Source of the DNA: Sipunculus nudus
Lineage: Eukaryota; Annelida; Sipuncula; Golfingiida; Sipunculidae
Direction of reading: 5' to 3'
DNA length: 64,000 bases
NCBI GenBank assembly: GCA_026874595.1
Contig: CM049308.1
Location: forward strand, 93,363,624 to 93,427,623
Shown here: piece by piece, positions 45,201 to 57,200 of the stretch
Layout of the letters: each line of letters starts with the position of its first letter
How positions within the stretch are numbered: the first letter of the stretch is position 1
Translations under genes and position numbers: made by a program
The notes under the pieces: generated by a model
Database searches by the model: none
Told to the model about the DNA's origin: nothing
Seen by the model: the letters and a program-made list of their open reading frames with translations, nothing else

Positions 45201-48200
45201 GGCCAGGTCAAAATCTGTGTGACAATAGCACTCCATTTGTTAATAAAATAAATGAAATCAATCCTCTTCCCTGTCTCCAAAAATACTATCAAAATCATAC
45301 ATAAGCTAAACACCAACAACTCATAATAAAGCTTATATTTATTACCACACAAAACCAGCATATGCCTCTTTCCCAAATCATATTTTTTATCATATATAAC
45401 AGCTGAGCGCCGTGACCCATGGGTCCCTTGTTTCACAAACTGCTCACATGCTTTAGTTTCAACATGAGGAAACACATGGTCAGGTCACAAAATATTTTTT
45501 GCAACAATTTCTTGCTCATCAATACAAACCAATCATATAAACCAACCATGGCCTTTATTACCTCTTCCTCTTACACTTTATCTCCATTTGATATTATTTT
45601 AGATTTTTACCTTCAAGGTTAACGTCAGCTGAGCACAGTGACCCATAGGTCCCTTGTTTAAACAATATACATATTTTAGTGACAGTTCCAATCAATCAGA
45701 CTCATAAACAATATAACATATCAGAGCGGGGAAGTCAGACATGTATGTGGCGGCATCTGTTATGGCGAGTGGGAATCAGTGGGAAGCACTCATTGGCGGA
45801 TCTCCGGGCAAGATGGCAGTCTCCGGACGATCTCCGGGTCGTCTCCGGGTGAGGTTTCCGTGGATAACTGAATAAATACTTTGTGCACTTGAAAATTAAG
45901 TATCATATTTGATGTGGATGTCATTTAGAAGTGTCAAGGGGAAGGTTTAATACGAATTGCTGCCTTATTAATTAAGATATCGCGATCTCCGGGTTTATTT
46001 TGATCCATGGACGGAAATCTCCGGGTTTTAGATACACCCGATAATAAGGGTATTTACTGATATTTAAGAGCGGTCCCTCGAAACACCCAAAACACCGGTG
46101 TTTTGGGTATATTATTACGAAACACCATGAAACTCCTATTGCCACTTAAATTAGAGAAAAAATACCATAACCAGACTGTCAATGGTCACTAAACCTGTAT
46201 ATCTGTACAATTTTTGGGAGTAAATCGGTAAATTAAAGTAGAACGAGAGTGTTTCGTGACATGGTCGGCATGTTGACTCTGATAGAACAGTGCGGCCATA
46301 TTTATATTTATACTACTGCCCCCTGGTGGAGCTTTCGTAAACTATTCTGAACAGTGTTTTGGGGATCGATGCAACAAAATTTGTATCATTACTTGTACTA
46401 TCAAGATTATAAAATATGATTTATTATTATTGTTATCATTAATAATTTTATTTTAAGCACACATTTGTCGGAACATGCATTTTTAGCTCAGCTGACTATA
46501 AGTTATCTGAGCTATAGTCGTGGTCCATTGTCCGTTGTCCGTCCCTCTCTCCGTAGATGTGGCACGTTTTGAAACCGTAAGACCTAGGAATCCAAAATTC
46601 GGCATAAGGTATTTGTAATCATCACCTGAGCATCTTAATCCTACATTTATCACATGTCAATGTACTATAGGCTGGGCTGTCTTGTTTGTGTCCAGTTTGC
46701 TACTTGGTTCATGATTCCTTTGCCAGCTGGCTACTGGCTTGTGGTCTGCAGTCACAGCATTAGTAGCAGTCCACTTGTCTTCTATGTTACTCTTCTGGCT
46801 ATGGTTATGTTCTCATTGGAGTGTATCATCTTTATTGCATCATCCTCAGCCATCATTTGTATTTACTTGTGGGTAGGCTACAGGGTCTCTTTAGCACCTT
46901 ATTTGCCAACAACCGTTCATGGGGAACACTTCTGGGAGTTCAGTAGAGGGTGTTAAGGAGGGTGCTTACGTGTCCTTTAATCTAATTGAGATGACTGGCT
47001 CATAATAGGTCAAAGAAGACTTCAATATTGTTCCTGCTTCATGGACCCATAATGACCTACTAAAGCTGTAACACCATATTTGGTCATGTCAGGTGTATTC
47101 CATGACCATGCCCTATGGCTGTACATTCAGGTGACCTTGGCCTGTGCCGCCATCTGGTGACAGGCATATTTTTATTTCACCACTCGCTATGACATTTAGG
47201 CTACTTTCTCATAACCATGTTCTGGTCTGCATCAAAACAGGAATATGTCCTCAGCCAACTCAGCGGGGTATGGACAAAAGCCCCTCTACCTAAATGATAA
47301 AGAGGACAAAAGCCTGTCCCCTCAAAAAAATAGTTTTTAAATTATTTAAAATTTAAATAATTTTTTTAAAATTAATGTATGACTACTTTTAAAGTTCAGT
47401 AAATTTATTTATCAAAAGTGAAAACTGCTACAATGCAGAAGTAACAGTATTGTATGTATATGTAATTAATGAGTCATTTGATAGAGATATCAACAATATA
47501 TTATCAACAATATCTACATCATTTTCAATTTTTTATCATGAATAATCATTTTTTCAAAATACTAGAGGTTGGGTACTGATTACTTGCATTTTCATAACTT
47601 TACTAATGTATTTCATGTAATTATGTGCAGTGAAGTATATGTTGATATTGCTATTGTATATTTAAAACAAAATACACAATACACATGTAAATTTGAATTT
47701 TGAGTGGTTTTGGATTAAGTAAATATTGACATCACTTAGATATAACCATAAATTGTACCATTAATTGTATAAAACATAATAATATATACAGCTTCATTTC
47801 TATATTTATTTGTGGGGAGGGGGGGGCGAGGGGCTGTTGCCCTCTTTATCATTAATTAAGGAAGTCTTTTGCCCTGGGGGGGGGGGATTTTTCCCATTCT
47901 GCTGGCATAAAGATCCACTCATGCAGGGTGCTTTCAGTGTTTAAACAAAATGTAACATCACTGGCTATTGGATGATAGCCCATTGTTGGGATGGCTATGT
48001 ACTACATCTCTCCTTTATATCTAAGGCTCCTTTATATGTGTAACTTCTACATTTACATGTGTTTAACTGTTTCATTATGTTTCATATGTCACCCATTGTT
48101 GGGATGGCTGTGTACTACATCTCTCCTTTATATGTAAGGCTCCTTTATATGTGTAACTTCTACATTTACGTGTGTTAAACTGTTTCATTATGTTTCATAT

Positions 48201-51200
48201 GTCACCCATTGTTGGGATGGCTGTGTACTACATCTCTCCTTTATATGTAAGGCTCCTTTATATGTGTAACTTCTACATTTACGTGTGTTAAACTGTTTCA
48301 TTAAATGTTTCATATGTCACCCATTGTTGGGATGGCTGTGTACTACATCTCTCCTTTATATCTAAGGCTCCGTTATATGTGTAACTTCTACATTTACGTG
48401 TGTTAAACTGTTTCATTATGTTTCATATGTCACCCATTGTTGGGATGGCTGTGTACTACATCTCTCCTTTATATCTAAGGCTCCTTTATATGTGACGTGT
48501 AACTTCTACATTTACGTGTGTTAAACTGTTTCATTAAATGTTTCATATGTCACCCATTGTTGGGATGGCTATGTACTACATCTCTCCTTTATATCTAAGG
48601 CTCCTTTATATGTGTAACTTCTACATTTACGTGTGTTAAACTGTTTCATTAGGTTTCATATGTCACCCATTGTTGGGATGGCTGTGTACTACATCTCTCC
48701 TTTATATCTAAGGCTCCTTTATATGTGTAACTTCTACATTTACGTGTGTTAAACTGTTTCATTATGTTTCATATGTCACCCATTGTTGGGATGGCTATGT
48801 ACTACATCTCTCCTTTATATCTAAGGCTCCTTTATATGTGTAACTTCTACATTTACGTGTGTTAAACTGTTTCATTAAATGTTTCATATGTCACCCATTG
48901 TTGGGATTGCTGTGTACTACATCTCTCCTTTATATCTAAGGCTCCTTTATATGTGTAACTTCTACATTTACGTGTGTTAAACTGTTTCATTATGTTTCAT
49001 ATGTCACCCATTGTTGGGATGGCTATGTACTACATCTCTCCTTTATATCTAAGGCTCCTTTATATGTGTAACTTCTACATTTACGTGTGTTAAACTGTTT
49101 CATTATGTTTCATATGTCACCCATTGTTGGGATGGCTATGTACTACATCTCTCCTTTATATCCAAGGCTCCTTTATATGTGTAACTTCTACATTTACGTG
49201 TGTTTAACTGTTTCATTATGTTTCATATGTCACCCATTGTTGGGATGGCTGTGTACTACATCTCTCCTTTATATCTAAGGCTCCTTTATATGTGTAACTT
49301 CTACATTTACGTGTGTTAAAATGTTTCATTAAATGTTTCATATGTCACCCATTGTTGGGATGGCTGTGTACTACATCTCTCCTTTATATCTAAGGCTCCT
49401 TTATATGTGTAACTTCTACATTTACGTGTGTTAAACTGTTTCATTAAATGTTTCATATGTCACCCATTGTTGGGAAGGCTGTGTACTACATCTCTCCTTT
49501 ATATCTAAGGTAACCTTTATATGTGTAACTTCTACATTTACGTGTGTTAAACTGTTTCATTATGTTTCATATGTCCCCCATTGTTGGGATGGCTGTGTAC
49601 TACATCTCTTCTTTATATCTAAGGCTCCTTTATATGTGTAACTTCTACATTTACATGTGTTTAACTGTTTCATTATGTTTCATATGTCACCCATTGTTGG
49701 GATGGCTGTGTACTACATCTCTCCTTTATATCTAAGGCTCCTTTACATGTGTAACTTCTACATTTACATGTGTTTAACTGTTTCATTATGTTTCATATGT
49801 CACCCATTGCTGGGATGGCTGTCAGTGGCGTATCCAGGATTTGAAAATAGAGGGGGCGCAGCCCTAAAGTCCGGAAAGGGGGCCGTTCTGCATCTTTTAA
49901 ACATGTCCCATATATATAAATATATATATTGTTCATTATGTTTTTATATGTCACCCATTGTTGGGATGGCTGTGTACTACATCTCTCCTTTATATCTAAG
50001 GCTCCTTTATATGTGTAACTTCTACATTTACGTGTGTTAAACTGTTTCATTATGTTTCATATGTCACCCATTGTTGGGATGGCTGTGTACTACATCTCTC
50101 CTTTATATCTAAGGCTCCTTTATATGTGTAACTTCTACATTTACGTGTGTTTAACAGTTTCATTATGTTTCATATGTCACCCATTGTTGGGATGGCTGTC
50201 AAAGGCGTATCCAGGATTTGAAAATAGAGGGGGCGCAGCCCTAAAGTCGGGAAAGGGGGCCGTCCTGCATCTTTTAAACATGTCCCATATATATAAATAT
50301 ATATATTGTTCATTATGTTTTTATATGTCACCCATTGTTGGGATGGCTGTGTACTACATCTCTCCTTTATATCTAAGGCTCCTTTATATGTGTAACTTCT
50401 ACATTTACGTGTGTTAAACTGTTTCATTATGTTTTTATATGTCACCCATTGTTGGGATGGCTGTGTACTACATCTCTCCTTTATATCTAAGGCTCCTTTA
50501 TATGTGTAACTTCTACATTTATGTGTGTTAAACTGTTTCATTATGTTTCATATGTCACCCATTGTTGGGATGGCTGTGTACTACATCTCTCCTTTATATG
50601 TAAGGCTCCTTTATATGTGTAACTTCTACATTTACGTGTGTTAAACTGTTTCATTATGTTTCATATGTCACCCATTGTTGGGATGGCTGTGTACTACATC
50701 TCTCCTTTATATGTAAGGCTCCTTTATATGTGTAACTTCTACATTTACGTGTGTTAAACTGTTTCATTAAATGTTTCATATGTCACCCATTGTTGGGATG
50801 GCTATGTAATACATCTCTCCTTTATATCTAAGGCTCCTTTATATGTGTAACTTCTACATTTACGTGTGTTAAACTGTTTCATTATGTTTCATATGTCACC
50901 CATTGTTGGGATGGCTGTGTACTACATCTCTCCTTTATATCTAAGGCTCCTTTATATGTGTAACTTCTACATTTACGTGTGTTAAACTGTTTCATTATGT
51001 TTCATATGTCACCCATTGTTGGGATGGCTGTGTACTACATATCTCCTTTATATCTAAGGCTCCTTTATATGTGTAACTTCTACATTTACGTGTGTTAAAC
51101 TGTTTCATTAAATGTTTCATATGTCACCCATTGTTGGGATGGCTATGTACTACATCTCTCCTTTATATCTAAGGCTCCTTTATATGTGTAACTTCTACAT

Positions 51201-54200
51201 TTACGTGTGTTAAACTGTTTCATTATGTTTTTATATGTCACCCATTGTTGGGATGGCTGTGTACTACATCTCTCCTTTATATCTAAGGCTCCTTTATATG
51301 TGTAACTTCTACATTTACGCGTGTTAAACTGTTTCATTATGTTTTTATATGTCACCCATTGTTGGGATGGCTGTGTACTACATCTCTCCTTTATATCTAA
51401 GGCTCCTTTATATGTGTAACTTCTACATTTACGTGTGTTAAACTGTTTCATTATGTTTCATATGTCACCCATTGTTGGGATGGCTGTGTACTACATCTCT
51501 CCTTTATATCTAAGGCTCCTTTATATGTGTAACTTCTACATTTACGTGTGTTAAACTGTTTCATTATGTTTCATATGTCACCCATTGTTGGGATGGCTGT
51601 GTACTACATCTCTCCTTTATATCTAAGGCTCCTTTATATGTGTAAATTCTACACTTACGTGTGTTAAACTGTTTCATTATGTTTCACAGAGGATCAGAAT
51701 ATGTCACCAGATGAGACTGAGGGGGCCAACGCTAATGGTGGAGTTGTACCCAGCTCGACCTCACCACCACCCCCACAAGCAGGGACTAGTTCAGAAACAT
51801 TCAAAATGCCAGCCATGGATGCCATGCCTGTGGCTAAACCAAAAGCTGCAGAAAGAGTGCAAGGTAAACCAGCAGATCCACTCCCTAAAGACCGGAGTAA
51901 AGTGTCGCCAGCGGAGAAAATGAAGCTGATAAACATTCCATTGCCTTATAAGGAACCAGAATGGGGAGCCCGGTGTGAACAGGAGTATTACTTTGAGGTG
52001 CTGAAGAACGGAAGAATCATGGACAAGGTTGATTTAACCAGCAAATCGTTTTATGTGTTTGGTCGTTTACCATCATGTGATGTAACCATGGAACATCCAT
52101 CAATATCTCGCTATCATGCAATAGTCCAGTATTGTGGTGTAGAGAATGACCGACGGGAGAAAGGCTGGTACATGTACGACCTTGACAGCACTCACGGCAC
52201 ATGGGTCAATAAAGTAAAGGCACACAAATCTCGTATGTACCAGAGGTTAAAGGTCGGCCATGTGGTTAAGTTTGGGGGAAGTACCAGACTCTATATCTTA
52301 CAGGTAATTGTTTGTTACTTGATGATGATCTGTCATATATGTGTAGTTTGTATACTTTTCAGGCATGATATTTATTACAGTCACTCTGGGCGTTTGCTAT
52401 TATTTAAGATTTCTTATTTTCCCCATAGAATTACTATTGATATAATCTAAATTTTTAAATTTTTAGCTCAGCTGACTATAAGTCATCTGAGCTATAGTCA
52501 TGGTCCATTGTCCGTCGTCCGTCCGTCTGTCTGTCGGTCCGTCCGTCTGTCTGTCTGTCCATCTGGATGTCCGTCCGTAAGACTGGCACGTTTCGACACC
52601 GTTGGACCTACGAATCTGAATTTCGGCATACAGTTAGATGTCCCCATAATCTCCTACCATGCCAAAAATTGGGTCAATAGGACTTCGTTCCTTTGAGATA
52701 TTAAGGAAAAACCTCAATTTTTTATTAGAAATCTATTTTCAAACTTCAGGACTGCCTAATATCAAAACCACTCATCTGGTTTTCTTCATATTTACCATAA
52801 ATATTCCTCTATATAGTTCCTATGTACATGCCAGATATTAAGTCAGTATTATATAATTTAAAAAAGTTATTGGCCCAAACATAATGCACTTTGTAAAAAA
52901 ATCAGGAAGATATTTTGTCACTTAAGACCCAAAGTGTTAAAGGTAGGGACTTTTTTCCAGTAATACAACTTTAATTAATCAAAATTTAATTGTATACCAA
53001 AAATTAGATTAAAATCTGTTAAATTTTTTTAAATATTGGCAAAAATATAAAATTGGTACCTTAAATTTTGCCCAACTTTGGCCATGGCACGTTTTTTTCC
53101 TGTAAGTACTGTGGATTTAATTTTCACACCATGTATACATAAGGATTTAATCTGTTAAAATCTGAAATTTGAAAATAAAAGCTGCAAAATTAGGCTAGTT
53201 ATTGAATTTTTTTGGAGGCTCTTGTTGTATTCCCTTACATTGTCAAGCAGTCCACTTTGATGACTGTAGGTCATTCAGTGCACATCTCTATGCTCCCCAG
53301 GCTGTTGACATAATTTTAGATGTCCCCAAAATCTCCTACCATACCGAAAATTGGGTCATTAGGACTTTATTCCTTCGAGATATTAAGGAAAAAAACTCCG
53401 TTTTCCATAAAAAAAAGCCATTGGTACACTTCAAGGCTGCCTAATATCAAAACCACTGATCTGTTTTTGATCGTATTTAGTATTCACATTCTTTTATACA
53501 TTTTCTATGAACATACCAAAAATTAGGTCAGTATTGAGTATTATTTTGAAGTTATGGGCCAAAACATAATGCAATTTTTAAAAAAATCAGGAAATATATT
53601 TACTCACATGAGAATTGCTGAACCTAGAGACCTTTTTTCAGGAATATAACTTTATTTAATCAAAATTCAATTGTTTACCCAAAATTAGATCTGAATTTTG
53701 CAAATTTTTCAAGTTTTTAGCATAAATAAAAAACAATACCTTAAATTTTGTCCAACTTTGGCACTGTTGATTTAATTTTCCCAGCATATATGCATAAGGA
53801 TTTAATCTTTTAAAATCTGAACTTTCAAAAGAAATTGATTGGAATGAATAGCTTTTATTCATGTTTTCACACACCATGTCAAGTGTTGTTTACATCTAGC
53901 CCACCTAGTAGTACAGCCTTCACTTGCATTATGTAACCCACCCCAGGCAGCTTACCTTGGCCCAGCTTGGCCACTACTAGCAGGCTTCCCCTCGCCCTGC
54001 ACTCATCCCCCCCCCCCCCCAGCTGGTGCATAAACTAGATGAATGTTATAATTTTTCTGTATTTTATTTTATTCTTGGACATGCTACATTTTAGATTTTG
54101 TATTGAGCCACCAGGGTTACAATGATTAAAGTGTACATTTAATTGTGTCCACAAAGTGGTGTATTGCTGTGAAAGTCTGGATGTTCATGAGATAAGTAAT

Positions 54201-57200
54201 TCCTTACTTCAGAAGAGTAAAAACTTCACCAGGTGTGAAATTGACTATTAATTCCAGTAATTAATTAAAACTGGGATAGTAATTAGCACAATGATATTGT
54301 TTGTCCCTCATTCAACCAACAGTGTGTATACTTTATTTGAAAAGATGTTTTATTTTGTCAAATTTACTTTTATTTTATTTTGGTGAATAAAATTAAGCAT
54401 GTCCTGAAAACTCCAATATGCAAAACTTTTTAATAGTGATTCAAGGAATATTCTTGTAGATGCCATGTTGTGGCATTATTTTCTTTTAAAATCAGTTAAA
54501 ACATTTATGATTTAAAAATAATAAAATATATGTGTATGCATAATATGACCCAATGTTTTTTACTCTGTATATATAATGATTGCAACTTTTGCAACAATTC
54601 TAATATTTTGACTTATATTTTCAGGTTTTTTAATCAAAAATTTATAAACCTGTAAATAAAAAATGATACAGATAAAACTTCTTAATGGAAAAAGTGGATC
54701 TGCTTAAAAAAATAGGATTATATATAAACTTAAATGCATTATTCTCTTGAAAGTGAAATAAAGGTATTAGTCCATTCTGTCCACTTGCCTGTCCATCTGT
54801 AAATTTTCGTATGCAACACAGTATCTCAAAACTTTTACTGTTTTTCTTCATGACAGTCTTGTCAGAGTATTAGTTTGCAATCATATATATTTAGAACTTT
54901 ACTATAACCAAGTAGGAGGGCCCCTTTCCTCTTAGCTTTTCATATTCTTATATAAATGAAAAACATTACAATAGAATATTTCTACATCCACCTTCGTGCT
55001 GCCCTCACTTTTCCCTTCTCAGAACCCCATCCCAAAGTCAGCCTCAGTAAGCAAGAACAAGATGAATCAGATATATTCATACTTTAAAATTTTGTATAAC
55101 TATTTGTCCATAGGTACCTATGTACATGCCAGAAATTATGTCAATATTGTGTAATATGTAGACATAGTGGGCATCACAATAATGTACCTTGTCAAGACTA
55201 AAGAGATATTGTGTCATACAGTCACATATTCATAAATCACTTCATCAGCATAGTTAATCATAACATCATATCTGTCAAATTGAACGCTTGCAGACTACCA
55301 TACACTTTAGATCCTTCAACAAATAGCCTTATCATCTACTACTGCTTATTACTGCTGTCATTGCATTCATATTTGCTCAAATATATCACAATTTTCAACC
55401 CCTCCTAAATAAATAAAAAATAAACCACTTTATTTGACTCTATTAATCCATCAGTCAGGTAATTTCATTTATCATTTACTCACATATTACATTACATTCC
55501 TTTATAATAGCCCAACATGTACATGATATTCATAAGCTTTATCGACTCGATATAGTATCACAGTGGAGAAACATTTATAGTCCAATTACGATCAGCTGAG
55601 CGCCGTGACCCATGGGTCCCTTGTTTAATTATTCTTAATTGGTATTTTATTTTTATTACTTTTATTTTAGTTAGGCATAAAGACACTGTGTGATATGACC
55701 TTCCTGTGGATTGGACTTCGAGCAGAAATTCAAGATATTAAATAACAAAGAGTGAGAAAATACATGTACAATGATTTTACTCCACCAGTGATATTCATAT
55801 ATGAAACTCATGTAATATGTTTAGTTATTTAGATGTATGAATTACTTCTAGGATATATTGCATATATTGAAAATAAAAGAAATTTTATCTTGTAAATATA
55901 ACTTTTATATGCTTTATTTTCCTAATTCTTCTGTTTATTTGCTGATACCCTGTACTAGCTCTTTACATTGTTAAATAAATTTGGTTTTGTATGAATTGTT
56001 TTGATTAAAAAATTGCAGGTACATAAATATTGTTGACAATAAACTTGATCCAGTGCAATCTGATTTGAATAAATTTGCCAATGACACAGTTTTGTTTTCA
56101 ATTTAGTATCTGTTGTCAATTATTTACATTTTAGGGTCCACCTGAAGATGAGGAAACTGAGTCAGCACTGAGCATCACAGAGATGAAGGAACAGCGAGAA
56201 CAGCAGAAGAAAGAAGCTGAGCTGCTTCAGCTTCAAGCAGAAGAGGAGCGAGAGAAAGAGAAAGCTGCTCTGGAGAAGAAACAGGAGGACCAGGGTTGTA
56301 CCTGGGGGATAGGTCTGTATTGTGTACAATTATAATTAATAACAGTACTACATACAATTACATTAAATTACAGTATTGTATCCAATAACATTAAGTTACA
56401 GTATTTTACATGCAGATATTAAACAAGGGTGAGCACTTTGCCATGTATAAGACTCATAAATTTGTTAAAAAAGTATGTTTAACATCAGACATTATCTGTC
56501 AAACTTTCAGTATCAATGTTCAGTCACTTTTAAGTAGCTGTTCTTGTTTTGTCTTTTGCCCAGTCGTTAAGGTGACCAGAAAAAAGCATGTTGTTTACCT
56601 CTCTTTTAGGTGATAATGACATCTCGTTATAAAAAATGATCAGGTGTTAATGACACCTGGTGCATTTATTATCTTATCATGAATGATTTCAGGTGATGAT
56701 GCAGAGGCTGAGGATGAAGATACTGAGAACCCATTTGTGATGGAGTTGCAGCATGAAGAACTGTACCTTGATGACCCAAAGAAGGCTCTCAAAGGCTACT
56801 TTGAAAGAGAAGGTAACAGTGATGAAGATGTGGCGGTAATGCAGATGTATTGGTTTCTTGCAATTAAAATACCAGATGATACAGTGAGAAGGTTCAGAGT
56901 TTACACCTGTTTTATCATCACTTATCTGGGGAGAAAGGGACTCAGAAGAACAAAGACTTATTGAATAATGTTGGTAACAAACAAGCCAACCAGACAACCA
57001 ACTTACTGACAATGTTGAAAACACCATACCTCCAGACAGAGGTATAAAAAGTCAGACTTAAATGTTATGTCTTTGGGTTTGATTCCAAGTAACTACCGCA
57101 GTAAGTTTAAATCTGTCCACGAACTAACCAAACCAGTCGATTACATTATCTTTTAATCTAGAGTGGTAGAAGTATGATTGCAAGGAATAGATAGAGCTAA

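Larger units (their letters stand above)
33307..46039. mobile_element. 12.7-kb inverted-repeat DNA transposon (Mutator-like), with nested insertions
   Basis: The ends are GGGTGTATCTGAAACCCGG and CCGGGTTTTAGATACACCC. GATAATAAG stands immediately outside both (33298-33306 and 46040-46048), a 9-bp target-site duplication. The inverted arms match over roughly 370 bp once insertions in the left arm are discounted, and carry repeated CCGGAGATC motifs. Nested insertions are 33395-33934, 34195-35751, 39329-45656 and, inside that, 42989-45430. Without them about 4.3 kb remains, and its core (35760-39328) holds the Ulp1/PHD remnant. Long inverted repeats with a 9-bp duplication fit Mutator-like elements; no transposase was recognised. 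Confidence 0.8.

Noticed and set aside
46654-46956. 100-residue hydrophobic ORF resembling a membrane protein
   Set aside because: No family motif, no splice or promoter context, and AT-rich intron sequence can produce such frames by chance.
49087-51451. Long cysteine-rich ORFs (up to 127 residues) on both strands
   Set aside because: They lie wholly in the 113-bp satellite and repeat with its period. There is no start context or splice context.
56813-56964. SLC4A1AP exon 4 extension into the intron
   Set aside because: The open frame goes on to 56964, but the donor AGAGAAG|GTAACA joins exon 5 in phase and keeps the kanadaptin alignment.
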